Assembly: GCF_030409685.1 (NCBI RefSeq)
Contig: NZ_JAUFQJ010000004.1
Location: forward strand, 744,001-808,000
Source: Ferruginibacter paludis
GTDB taxonomy: Bacteria; Bacteroidota; Bacteroidia; Chitinophagales; Chitinophagaceae
Length of the DNA stretch: 64,000 bases
Reading direction: 5' to 3'
Made by a program: the position numbers and the translations under genes. This document shows positions 19,285 to 28,620 of this stretch, piece by piece. Positions within the stretch are counted from its first letter, which is position 1; each line of letters opens with the position of its first letter. The notes under the pieces were generated by a model that worked only from the letters and a program-made list of their open reading frames with translations, ran no database searches and was not told the DNA's origin.

Positions 19285-20496
19285 TTAATGAAGGCCTAAT
19301 GCTTCAATATAACTTTTGTTTATAATGGTGTGCTGAAATTTGCAATTGTTTAAAAATCCTTCCAGGGCCATTTTTATTTCGGCGGCATTGGTAGGCCTGT
19401 TTTTTCTTATCTCGCCAAAATCACTGCGGGTAGTATCTGCAAATTGAATCACCTGTTCATAATGCGGCGGCATTTTAAAGGTTACGAATCCACGGTCATT
19501 GTCAAGTTTTTTATAGGGCCAGTAATGCCAGCCAATATTGTTTTTCTCCAGCGTGTTTTTAAATCCTCTTACCCAATCATCCGTATTTTCTCCGGTTTCG
19601 CCGCAATAAATGGGCACATTGTATTTATTTCGAAAGTCAATATAGTCTTGTATTACAACCGTGGTACTATCTGTCCAGTATTTATGAAAAGTGTACACCA
19701 GTTTACTGTCAAAGGGCTGCCCGAATATTTTAAAATTTGAATCCCACTGCGATCCACCCAGGAACAGGATATGATTTTTATCCACTTCACGTATGACCCT
19801 GGTGATTTCTTTATACAAAGGTTCCAGCATTGGATTGAAACGAGCTGTGTCTGCAAAATGAGGGATTGGCTCGTTCAGCAGATCATAGCACATTACCGTC
19901 GTTTCATTTTTGTAACGGGCGGCAATTTTTTTCCAGATCGAAGTCGTTAATGCCCGGCTGGCTTTACTTTCAAATAAAAAAGGATAGGCATAACTGTCGT
20001 CGATATTATCTCCGGTTTGTCCGCCCGGTGCACAGTGCATATCCAGCAATACATACAGCCCCTCTTTTTTACACCAGCCAATTACTTTATCCAGCAACGC
20101 AAAACCACGGGCTTCGCCTTCGCCACCCATATAATCTTCTGTAGTAAACAAGCGGTAATTAAAAGGCACCCGGATAGAATTGATACCGGTACTTTTTAGC
20201 CAATGAATATCCGCTGCGGTGATGTAATTGTCTAAATATTTTTTCCAGAACATATTGGTTTCATCAGGACCAACCAGTTCCAGCAGCATTTCGTTGATTA
20301 GCCTGGCAGAACTCGTTTTCTGAAATTTAAACATATAGCCTTCGGGCACCAGCCAGTTACCAATATTGGTTCCCCGGATCAGGAAAGGCTTTCCATTTAC
20401 TCCAATAATTTCTTTGCCTTTTGTGGTAATGAATTTTTGCTGGGCGGAAAGATTCACAACCGCCAGCAGGGATAGTAAAAGGAAGATGTTTTTCAT
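19285..20496 (-). CDS. Secreted glycoside hydrolase family 5 enzyme
   Basis: 403 residues with a signal peptide (about 1-18, ending LSAQ). The TIM-barrel motifs of GH5 are present: RGTNIGNWL, IRVPFNY, DMHCAPGGQ, acid/base E209 in YDLLNEP and nucleophile E300 in YCGETGE. GH5 covers endoglucanases, mannanases, exo-glucanases and others; the subfamily cannot be settled from these motifs. Its neighbours (DUF1080 proteins, an oxidoreductase) fit extracytoplasmic glucan or glycoside breakdown. Confidence 0.9.
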   Translation of the reverse strand: MKNIFLLLSLLAVVNLSAQQKFITTKGKEIIGVNGKPFLIRGTNIGNWLVPEGYMFKFQKTSSARLINEMLLELVGPDETNMFWKKYLDNYITAADIHWLKSTGINSIRVPFNYRLFTTEDYMGGEGEARGFALLDKVIGWCKKEGLYVLLDMHCAPGGQTGDNIDDSYAYPFLFESKASRALTTSIWKKIAARYKNETTVMCYDLLNEPIPHFADTARFNPMLEPLYKEITRVIREVDKNHILFLGGSQWDSNFKIFGQPFDSKLVYTFHKYWTDSTTVVIQDYIDFRNKYNVPIYCGETGENTDDWVRGFKNTLEKNNIGWHYWPYKKLDNDRGFVTFKMPPHYEQVIQFADTTRSDFGEIRKNRPTNAAEIKMALEGFLNNCKFQHTIINKSYIEALGLH

Positions 20497-20542
20497 ATTT
20501 GATTATTACTGGTTACACTACTAATACAAGTTCTTATTCAAA

Positions 20543-21409
20543 TTACTTACAAGCCTCATCACTTTTTACATAATAAGATTTGTATTTTTTTGATTTGGGA
20601 TCCATGCAACCTTTGAGGTTTAAAATTTTGATGTTTCTAAAATCAACTGGTTGTCCTTCGCTTTGAAGAGCAATAAATCCTTCTGATAGCAATTTACCAT
20701 CCTGCTTTATTTTGGGATCGTAGTTGTGTACCACCCCGCCACCTATCTGCGGTTTGGAATACTGCAATACTGTATCCCCGTTAATAATATGGGTGACCAG
20801 TGAATCACCCAATACAATGATTTCTCCCTTTACCCATTGATCGCCTTCGTAAGTTTGGGAAGTTGAAGGAATGCAGTGCCTGTTGTCAATCACTCCATGA
20901 AATACCACGTCTGTGCCAGGTGAACACATATTGCCCGTGGGCCGCGGATTGCCATCACCCAGTCCGCCGAGTATCTGGAACTCAATGGAGATGGGCCAGT
21001 CCTGCTCCTTGGGCATTGTTTTAGGATCCTGCGAATGAAACATTACACCACTATTCCTGATGGTGTAATCCGGTGCGTCTTTTCTCCATTCGCCTACTAA
21101 CCGGTATTCAAATACCAGGTGATAATAAGAGAAAGGTGTTTTGTAATAAAGGTGCCCAAACTGTTCGTTGAATTGATCATATTTATCATATCGTACTTTC
21201 ACCATGCCATCTTCTACCCTAAAAGTATTGCCATAATTATCGCCGGTTTCGTGGTGGTTTATTTTGGGCACCCAGTCTTTAATATCTTTTCCGTTGAAGA
21301 GGGTTTGCCATTCTTCTTTATCAGCTGCACGCTGGGCAAAAGCTGGTAATGAAAATACAGCTATAATAATTATGTACAGGCATTTTGAGATGTGGTTGCT
21401 GACTTGCAT
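20543..21409 (-). CDS. DUF1080 (3-keto-disaccharide hydrolase-type) secreted protein
   Basis: 288 residues with a signal peptide (about 1-25, ending AFAQ) and one DUF1080 domain (about 32-265): TLFNGKDIKDW, an NSGVMFHSQDP segment, FQILGG and the closing VDFRNIKILNLKGC. PF06439 is now described as a 3-keto-disaccharide hydrolase domain with a concanavalin-like jelly-roll fold. It is 46 bases upstream of the GH5 gene in transcription order and close to a larger two-domain DUF1080 protein. The C-terminus carries a short lysine-rich tail with two cysteines. Confidence 0.85.
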   Translation of the reverse strand: MQVSNHISKCLYIIIIAVFSLPAFAQRAADKEEWQTLFNGKDIKDWVPKINHHETGDNYGNTFRVEDGMVKVRYDKYDQFNEQFGHLYYKTPFSYYHLVFEYRLVGEWRKDAPDYTIRNSGVMFHSQDPKTMPKEQDWPISIEFQILGGLGDGNPRPTGNMCSPGTDVVFHGVIDNRHCIPSTSQTYEGDQWVKGEIIVLGDSLVTHIINGDTVLQYSKPQIGGGVVHNYDPKIKQDGKLLSEGFIALQSEGQPVDFRNIKILNLKGCMDPKSKKYKSYYVKSDEACK

Positions 21410-21720
21410 CGTTGGTTTGTTTTAAGTGAATTTTTTGTTCCGGTTTTTCAACTGTATATACCGAAGTGTTACTCAAGATAAATCAAATTGTAATCTTAAA
21501 ATACACTCTTTTTACGCATTCATTTTTACTTTTTGTTCCATCGTATCCGTTGTCAGTGTCGTTTGAAAAATTTCGTTTCATACAAAGAAAGCTAACAATA
21601 CCAAGGTCACTACGCTGTAAAACTTTGTTACTCTGTATCCGTTGCCCCATTGTGTGAAACAAAAAAATAAGAGGTTTCAAACTGAAACCTCTTACATCAA
21701 AAAATATATGTTTTAAAATT
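21410..21720. other. 311-base gap between the two DUF1080 genes
   Basis: Holds the terminator hairpin at 21669-21693 near its left gene and AT-rich sequence otherwise. A TACAGTTG upstream of the 20543-21409 gene is a weak -7 candidate. No open reading frame here looks real. Confidence 0.4.
21669..21693 (-). terminator. Rho-independent terminator of the HEAT/DUF1080 gene
   Basis: Perfect 11-bp arms AAGAGGTTTCA and TGAAACCTCTT with a 3-base loop, followed on the minus strand by ATTTTTTT. It lies 28 bases past the stop codon at 21721. Confidence 0.85.
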
Positions 21721-24700
21721 CTACAATTCCTTCACCCGGATATTCCTGAACCTTACTACTGAACCATGGCCCAGAAAGCCAATATGCCCGGTAGTGCGTT
21801 TTAAGCCCGGATGCTGGTTGTGATCTGCAGTGCCGTTTTTACTGGCTTCTGCAATGTCGCCATCCAAAATGACTTCCCCGTTCAACGTCACTTTTATGTG
21901 GTTTCCCTTGGCATAGATTTCTTCTACATTCCATTCACCCACCGGCTTTAAAAATCCGCGCTTGGCGGGGATTACACCGTATACCGACCCATGATATTGA
22001 TAAGCATGCAGGTCTTTGTACATCGGTGCCTCATTGTCCAGCACCTGTATTTCCATACCCACATAAGCAGCATCCCCTTCCAGCGGCGCACGAATACCAA
22101 CGCCATTGTTGGCGCCGGGTGTTAACTGAAATTCGAAACGATAGATAAAATTGCTGTACTCATCTTTGGTATATAAATTACCATGATTGCCATCTTTTGG
22201 TTCAATCAGCAAATCGTAGTTGTCTATTTTATAATCTACTTTATTGCCTGTCCATTCGTCCATATTGGTGCCATCAAACAATACTTTAAATCCATCTTTC
22301 TTTTCTTCCGCACTCAGTTCAAATTTTTCGGAACCCGTCAGCTCGCGGATAAAGATATTGCGATAGGCTACATAAGTACCGTGTGCCTGCAGTTCAATTT
22401 GCTCTTTGCTGAATATGGGTAATGCGTGATCCCAATAGTTTTCCAACACTGTGTGGTCTGTCACAAGCACACCGTTCAAATAAACAGTCACTTTATCACC
22501 CCGCATAATGATGTGAAAGGTGTTCCATTCACCAATGGCATTATCGGCCAGTACCAACGGCTTGCTTTGATTTTTCTGGTTGTTATACAAACCACCTGAG
22601 CCAACCTGTGCGCCTACATCTACCCGGCTGGTATCCCATATCTGTACCTGTGGCGTACCCCGCAGGTAAATGCCGGCATCGCCGTCTTTGGTAATTTTCC
22701 AATCCACCAGCATTTCAAAATCGCCGTATAGTTTTTGGGTGCAAAGGTTTTCGCCGTGGCCGGTAAATACCAGCAGACCGTCTTTTACTACCCAGCCCTC
22801 CTGCATAATTTTATCTGCCTTTATTTGCGCAGCCTTTAAAGTATCAGGGTTCATTTTGGCCCGGGCAATCGGGTTGGCCACCAGGCCTTTCCAGCCGGTT
22901 AAATCTTTCCCGTTAAACAAGGCCACATACTCTTCTGTTTTGGGCATTTCATCCAGGTATTTCTGTATGGCTTTTTTCTGGTAGTCAGCATCCCGGCCAT
23001 TTAATACGGCCATGGTTTTGGTCAGCAGGCTTCTGGCGATATCGCCGCTAAAATCCTTGTTGGCAGATGCGATGTCCAGTACAGCCAACGCTGCCTGCTG
23101 CTGAACAGACGGGTCGTCCAGGTATTTGCCCGCAAAAGTAAGCGCCGTAAATGATCTACAATTGCCCACTTCATCCAAAATAGTTTGCTTTTGTTTGGCC
23201 GTTGTTGCCAGTTCCATAGCATCCTGCAGCATTAACAATTTTTGATCGCCCGGAAATTTTGATTTGGCGATGATATCGATATAACCATTCAATGCGGTTT
23301 CTTTATACGCTGCATTAGTAGCAGCAATTTTGTATAAAGCTCTTGCTGTAGTAGCGCCCGACGCTTTTGATAAAGCGTTAACCGCTGCTGCTTTGGTAGC
23401 ATCATCACCGCTGGCAAAAGCCGATTGTAATTCGTTTAAGGCTTTGCTGCCGCCGATGGCGGATAAAACATTAAAGTAGCGGGGCTTTTTATCATTGGCT
23501 GCTTTAGCCATTTGCTGTAGCAACAACTGTGTACGGGCAACCGTATCTTTTATACCGGCTGTTGCATTGATGATGGCTTGCTGATAAAATGGCTGATCAT
23601 CTGTACCAGATGTTTCCAGCAAAGCGACCACCTGCGGTAAATCTTTTTGCATTACTACTGCGGGTGATGCTTTTACTGCGGCCTGGTGCACCGCTGCATC
23701 GCTGCTGTTGATTTCTGCAAACACATTGGCAGCGGCATTATCGGCTGACCTTGCCTGCAGCACACTTAGCAATGCTACTTTTGCAGCCGGTGTTGCACCC
23801 TGCAATGCAGCGGCAACAGCCCTGCTTACGCCATCGCCTTTTATTTGTTGCAACGCATTTTTAGCTGCTTCAATGGTGGCGGGATTGCCTTTCGTGAGTG
23901 TGCTCAAAATGGCGGGTAGACTTTCCTGCTGACCTACTTTAGCAACGGCTGCTATTGCCGCAGCTTGTACCGCTTCGTTGTTGCTTTGTAACAGTTTTTT
24001 TAACGCAGGCAATGAAGTTTTGTCGGCTGTTTTACTTACAAACGAAAGCACCTGTACCTGCGCTTCAGGCGAAATAGTGCTGAGCAACTTTACCCATTGT
24101 GCATTGGTGACAGCTGTTTGATAAGGCGCTGCAAATTGCAATGCTGCGCCACGGTACTTAATATCTTTATCCTGCATAGCCGCCTGTAGCATGGGTAGTC
24201 CTTTGGCGCCATTGATGTCGGTCAATAATTTTAAACCGGCAATGCGTGTTTGCAATTGTTTTGCTCCTGCTGCATCCGTCATTAATTTGGTGGCATATTG
24301 AACAGCCAATGGTTTACTGGTTTTAGCCAGTTGTTGCAGGTATAAAATATAGTCGGATGTTGCGTTGGTATTGTCGTAGGTAAAGCCTGCTTTTTGTGCG
24401 GCGCCTTGCAACAGTTTGGCGCTGGAAACATCACCAATTTTTGCGAGTGCTGCCAGGCTTACTTTGCGTTGCTGTTCATCTGTTGTGCTGGCCAGTTTGG
24501 TAATGGCGGCTACGGCGGATTTGCTTTGTGTATAGCCCAGCGCTTCAACAATTGAGTTTTGATTGTCGCCTGTTGCAGCAGGCAATGCTTTCAGCAATAC
24601 TTTTTGTGCGAGCGGTGTTTTTATTTGTGCCAGCGCTCTTGCTGCTACCCCACCCAGGTCGGCGTTGCTGAGGTATTTGTCAATACAGGCCACCGCATCG

Positions 24701-25098
24701 TCTTTACCAAAACGTTGTAACTGGTAAATAATAAATTGTTTGTTTTTGCTGTCGGCCAGTTTATCCAGCCCGGTGCAATAGGCAACTACCGCGGCTTGCC
24801 GTTCTGCATCCTTACCGGTTTGAATGACGTACGATGCGTAGGCGCTGAGGGCATACTCCAGAGAAGTATTGTCTCCTGTACCCGGAGCGGTAAACTGGCT
24901 GATCATTGTTACAAGTCCGTCCTGTTTTAAGTCAGTTATGGACTGCATGCTTTTGTCGAGCTGCGCTTTGTTTTGCGCAGGCATGGTGGCCAGCACGTCG
25001 GCTATTTTGGTTGATAACAGTCTTATGTCGGGCGTTTGGGCTGTTGCTGAAAAAGCAGCAAACAAAAGCAATAAGAAAGGGAGTTTAAAAATTTGCAT
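21721..25098 (-). CDS. Secreted HEAT-repeat protein with two DUF1080 domains
   Basis: 1125 residues. A signal peptide (about 1-20) is followed by a long alpha-helical, alanine-rich HEAT-like repeat region (about 30-725) and two DUF1080 domains (about 735-920, starting YVALFNGKDLTGW, and about 935-1125, starting KVLFDGTNMDEWTG). The two domains differ markedly, so this is not a recent duplication. Under the 3-keto-disaccharide hydrolase reading, it would be a periplasmic or surface enzyme on a large protein-binding scaffold. It precedes the single DUF1080 gene and follows the Gfo/Idh/MocA oxidoreductase on the same strand. Confidence 0.85.
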   Translation of the reverse strand: MQIFKLPFLLLLFAAFSATAQTPDIRLLSTKIADVLATMPAQNKAQLDKSMQSITDLKQDGLVTMISQFTAPGTGDNTSLEYALSAYASYVIQTGKDAERQAAVVAYCTGLDKLADSKNKQFIIYQLQRFGKDDAVACIDKYLSNADLGGVAARALAQIKTPLAQKVLLKALPAATGDNQNSIVEALGYTQSKSAVAAITKLASTTDEQQRKVSLAALAKIGDVSSAKLLQGAAQKAGFTYDNTNATSDYILYLQQLAKTSKPLAVQYATKLMTDAAGAKQLQTRIAGLKLLTDINGAKGLPMLQAAMQDKDIKYRGAALQFAAPYQTAVTNAQWVKLLSTISPEAQVQVLSFVSKTADKTSLPALKKLLQSNNEAVQAAAIAAVAKVGQQESLPAILSTLTKGNPATIEAAKNALQQIKGDGVSRAVAAALQGATPAAKVALLSVLQARSADNAAANVFAEINSSDAAVHQAAVKASPAVVMQKDLPQVVALLETSGTDDQPFYQQAIINATAGIKDTVARTQLLLQQMAKAANDKKPRYFNVLSAIGGSKALNELQSAFASGDDATKAAAVNALSKASGATTARALYKIAATNAAYKETALNGYIDIIAKSKFPGDQKLLMLQDAMELATTAKQKQTILDEVGNCRSFTALTFAGKYLDDPSVQQQAALAVLDIASANKDFSGDIARSLLTKTMAVLNGRDADYQKKAIQKYLDEMPKTEEYVALFNGKDLTGWKGLVANPIARAKMNPDTLKAAQIKADKIMQEGWVVKDGLLVFTGHGENLCTQKLYGDFEMLVDWKITKDGDAGIYLRGTPQVQIWDTSRVDVGAQVGSGGLYNNQKNQSKPLVLADNAIGEWNTFHIIMRGDKVTVYLNGVLVTDHTVLENYWDHALPIFSKEQIELQAHGTYVAYRNIFIRELTGSEKFELSAEEKKDGFKVLFDGTNMDEWTGNKVDYKIDNYDLLIEPKDGNHGNLYTKDEYSNFIYRFEFQLTPGANNGVGIRAPLEGDAAYVGMEIQVLDNEAPMYKDLHAYQYHGSVYGVIPAKRGFLKPVGEWNVEEIYAKGNHIKVTLNGEVILDGDIAEASKNGTADHNQHPGLKRTTGHIGFLGHGSVVRFRNIRVKEL

Positions 25099-25202
25099 AT
25101 TGAATACAATATTGAAAAAATAAAAAAATAAAGTCGTTTACAAATGTTGACCGTTGTTTTGATGTAGTGTACCATTGTCTACTGACACTGCTATCGCACC
25201 AT

Positions 25203-25260
25203 TTAATTACGTGCGACGCCAATGAAGTTCATCAAAGCTTTTGCAGCCGGGACAACATTT
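25203..25260 (+). repeat. Dispersed intergenic repeat, copy C
   Basis: Contains GTGCGACGCCAATGAAG (from 25211), identical to copies A and B at this core, and ends AGCCGGGACAA like their right ends. Its right edge touches the stop codon of the oxidoreductase gene at 25264. The GTACAAGA start is degraded. Confidence 0.55.
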
Positions 25261-25263
25261 TTT

Positions 25264-26529
25264 TTACAAATTAAATGGCGAACGCATCGGCGGATCGCTT
25301 AAACGATTCGCTTCTTCGTCGTTGATAAAAAGTTGCTTTACCGGGTCGAACTGCAAGGAACGACCGAGCTCCAGCGCAATTTTACCCATGTTGATGATGG
25401 TACAACTCCGATGCCCGTTACTTTCATTGAGCGCAAACTTTTTACGGTTGGTAACGGCATCAATAAAGTTGGTCACCTGTGGTTCAGGGTCCGGAAATGC
25501 ATCGAGCTTTTTTTGCAGATCAGGAATATCCGATTTAAAACCGGGATACAATTTACCGAGCGGACCTTCAATATACGGAGCGCCCACATCCTTGCCTTCG
25601 CCGTCTAAAATGATCTTGCAACCATCCGCATAGGTGTACTCAATCCTGCGCCAGGTGCCGACTGCATCGGAATGCTGTTGCGGCGCATCAATCTCTACCG
25701 AGATGGGGTTGGTATCGTCCTTACCTAAAAAATATTGAATGGGGTCAATGTAATGCTGGCCCATATCGCCGAGGCCACCACCATCATAATCCCAGTACCC
25801 ACGAAAAGTTTGGTGTACGCGGTGCGGATTGTATGGCTTGTATTGCGCCGGCCCGAGCCACATATTATAATCCAGTTCAGGCGGCGGTGTCATGGCTTCC
25901 AGGTTGGTTTTGCCTACCCAGTAAAATTTCCAGTCGAACCCTGTATGACGGCTTACTGTAACTTTCAACGGCCAGCCCAGCAAGCCACTGTTCACTAATT
26001 TTTTAATGGGCTTTACAGTAGTCTGCATGCCGTAAAAATTATCTTCAAAACGGAACCAGGTGTTGAGGCGGAAGATGCGGCCATGTTGCTGCACGGCTTC
26101 TACCAGGCGTTTGCCTTCGCCGATGGTACGGGTCATGGGTTTTTCGCACCAGATATCTTTGCCGGCCCTTGCCGCATCAGCGGCGATGATGCCGTGCCAG
26201 TGCGGCGGTGTAGCGATGTGTACAATGTCCACCTCCGGTAGCGTGATCACCTCGCGGTAATCCGTGAATGTTTTAACGCCGTTGGGCAACATGGCGGCGG
26301 CTTCTTTTAAATGGGTTTTATCTACATCGCAAATGGCGCCAACCCTGGTGGCGGCATAGCCAAAATGCCCGCGGCCCATGCCTCCTACGCCAATAACGGC
26401 CTTGGTTAGCTGATCGCTGGGTGCCAGGAAACCGCGGCCCAGTACATGTCGCGGTACAATGGTAAATGCAATGGCTGCGCCGACAGTATTTTTTATAAAC
26501 GACCGGCGGGTGTTGTTTTTTTGTGGCAT
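25264..26529 (-). CDS. Tat-exported Gfo/Idh/MocA family oxidoreductase
   Basis: 421 residues. The N-terminus has a twin-arginine signal (RRSFIKNTVG, then a hydrophobic stretch), so the folded, cofactor-loaded protein is probably exported. A Rossmann NAD(P) motif (GVGGMGRGHFGYA) follows, then the family EKP motif (DIWCEKPMT) and a C-terminal substrate domain with GGLGDMGQHYIDPIQY. Exported relatives such as glucose-fructose oxidoreductase keep a bound nicotinamide cofactor. Next to DUF1080 proteins, oxidation or reduction at a sugar C3 is plausible but not shown. Confidence 0.87.
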   Translation of the reverse strand: MPQKNNTRRSFIKNTVGAAIAFTIVPRHVLGRGFLAPSDQLTKAVIGVGGMGRGHFGYAATRVGAICDVDKTHLKEAAAMLPNGVKTFTDYREVITLPEVDIVHIATPPHWHGIIAADAARAGKDIWCEKPMTRTIGEGKRLVEAVQQHGRIFRLNTWFRFEDNFYGMQTTVKPIKKLVNSGLLGWPLKVTVSRHTGFDWKFYWVGKTNLEAMTPPPELDYNMWLGPAQYKPYNPHRVHQTFRGYWDYDGGGLGDMGQHYIDPIQYFLGKDDTNPISVEIDAPQQHSDAVGTWRRIEYTYADGCKIILDGEGKDVGAPYIEGPLGKLYPGFKSDIPDLQKKLDAFPDPEPQVTNFIDAVTNRKKFALNESNGHRSCTIINMGKIALELGRSLQFDPVKQLFINDEEANRLSDPPMRSPFNL

Positions 26530-26926
26530 ACTATAATTGAATAACGTTAAAAATGTGGGGCGGACAAGCGCATTATAATTTGGTTTGTGAATCTATACTT
26601 TTTTTAGTTAAGTAGCTTGGCTACGGCATTAAATAAGTAAATATTTTACCGGCATTGGGTTATATAATGGACATCGTTGTGTCACTCTCTTTTACTATAT
26701 AACATTTTTGAGCTTTTATTACGGAGCGGGAACGGGATAGGAAAAACAGGCCAATGCCGATGGTAAATTTGTATAATAAACTGCGGCAGTAAACAACTGT
26801 TTCAAACAAGCAGGTGATAGAATTATGGCACAGTGAAAATAAAAAACACTAAATTTAATTAAATTATAACGGTGAGTTTTGCCGCAGAAACGGTACTAAC
26901 CTGCCTGAACATTAAACTCCATTGCC
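26530..26926. other. 397-base divergent intergenic region
   Basis: Separates the oxidoreductase (minus) from the serine hydrolase (plus). It holds dispersed repeat copy F and a TAAATTTG at 26764-26771 that fits the -7 consensus for the plus strand, without a clear -33 partner and about 155 bases from the start codon. Nothing else is recognised. Confidence 0.4.
26671..26723 (+). repeat. Dispersed intergenic repeat, copy F
   Basis: Starts ACATCGTTGTGTCACTCTCT and shares the downstream TTTTTGAGCTTTTATTA tail with copy E. It lies in a divergent gap, unlike copies A-C which follow stop codons. Confidence 0.6.
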
Positions 26927-28200
26927 ATGACGAGGTATAACAACTCCCTTCTTGTTTTTTCTTTTTTACTGCTGTTGTTGCCTGCAGTGTTGCCAGCACA
27001 GGTAATACAGCTCAATTCAACAAACCCGTCGGTTGATTATAACAGCTTATCCAGGATTGACCAGGTGGTAAATGAGTACATTAGTAAAAATTGGTTAACC
27101 GGGGCCGTATCGATCGTTATTAAGGATAACCAGGTTGTTCAATACAAAGGGTATGGCTATGCTGATGTCAATTCGAAAAAACCAATGCAGAAAGACCAGC
27201 TGTTCCGCATCATGTCGCAGACAAAAGCAATCACCAGTGCGGGAATTATGATTTTATATGAACAGGGAAAATTACTACTCGATGAACCCATCTCCGATTT
27301 TATCCCTGAATTTAAACATCCGGTTGTGCTGGATAAATTCAATGATGCAGATACATCCTACACCACCGTGCCAGCAAACAGGGAAATCACTTTTCGTGAC
27401 CTGCTTACACATACTTCGGGACTGGATTATACAGATATCGGCAGCTCAAAAGTGCAGGCCATTTATACCAAAAAAAACATCCCCTCCGGCCTCGGATATT
27501 TTGATGTCAGCCTGCTGGAAAAAATGAAAGCGCTCGGCAAACTGCCCCTTAGCTTTCAACCAGGTGAAAAATGGCAATATGGATTAAACAGTGATCTGCT
27601 GGGTTGTTTAATAGAAGTAATCAGTGGCATGAACCTGGAAGCATTTTTAACCAAGAATATATTTGAGCCACTTGGCATGAAAGATACCTATTTTAATGTG
27701 CCAGCGTCAAAAGCAAGCCGGATGGCAACCGTGTATACTGAAGATTCTTTGAATCATGTCATTCCCTGGAATCACACCTTCCGCCATATAGATCCCGACT
27801 ATCCCCTGATGAATAAACATTATTTCTCCGGTGGTGCCGGTCTTTCTTCCACTGCTTTTGATTATGCTGTTTTTATGCAGAGATGCTGAATGGAGGCATT
27901 TATAATGGTCACCGGATTCTTTCAAAAAGAACTGTGGAAATGATGACCAGCGGCCAGTTAAAAGAGGGCATGTTTGGAGACGACAATATGGGGTTGGGTT
28001 TTGGTATCACATCAGCAAAAACAGCGGCCAAGGGGCCACGCAATGCAGGCTCTTTTGCATGGGGCGGATATTATGGCACCACCTATTGGGCCGATCCCAG
28101 GGCGCATCTCGTTTGTCTTTTTATGACACAACAAAATCCCAATAGTCATGGCGATGTGGAAGCCAAATTTGAAGCGATTGTTTATTCAAGTCTCAAATAA
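26927..28200 (+). pseudogene. Serine hydrolase (class C beta-lactamase family) broken by a frameshift
   Basis: The first part (26927-27889, 320 residues) has a signal peptide, SxxK in IMSQTKAIT and the tyrosine motif WQYGLNSDLLG. It stops early at a TGA (27887-27889). The sequence then continues in another frame from 27883 (LNGGIYNGHRILSKRTVEMM) to 28200, including WGGYYGTTYW, the usual third motif region of this family. Skipping two bases or adding one near 27881 restores one protein of about 424 residues, the normal length. It may be a true pseudogene or a sequencing error. Unlike the hydrolase at 4086 there is no extra C-terminal domain. Confidence 0.8.
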
Positions 28201-28620
28201 TAAGTAAATCTCTTTCAAAGCATTTCGCCTTGCTTAAACAAGGTTCGTAAGCATTGCCTTCTTCAGCCACCCTTTCATTCAACGAAAGTTCAAGCCCGAA
28301 AAACAAATTATGCGCATACCCTGAACGTTGTATCGTTCCTGATTTTTATTGATAATAAAATAGGGCAGCCTATGCAGCGGAACAGGTCGTTTGTCGCAAA
28401 CACTCCATCCTAAAACGTGGTGCCGGCGCCTCCAACACCAGTTCAGCACAACCGGGAAAAAGCCATATCAAACTTTTATACAGCGCCTCTGTATACCGTG
28501 GAAACAAACATCAGATTAATTATTTACTATACTTATTTTTTACCTACTTTACAGTTCTTCTTGTCCTATAACGATTGCAACATTAATTAAACGCAGGTGT
28601 AGCCGGCAACAAAAAATACC
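28201..28620. other. 420-base intergenic region
   Basis: No coding frame, RNA gene or strong hairpin seen. The last 120 bases are AT-rich and probably carry the promoter of the gene at 28621, but no clean -33/-7 pair is visible. Confidence 0.4.
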
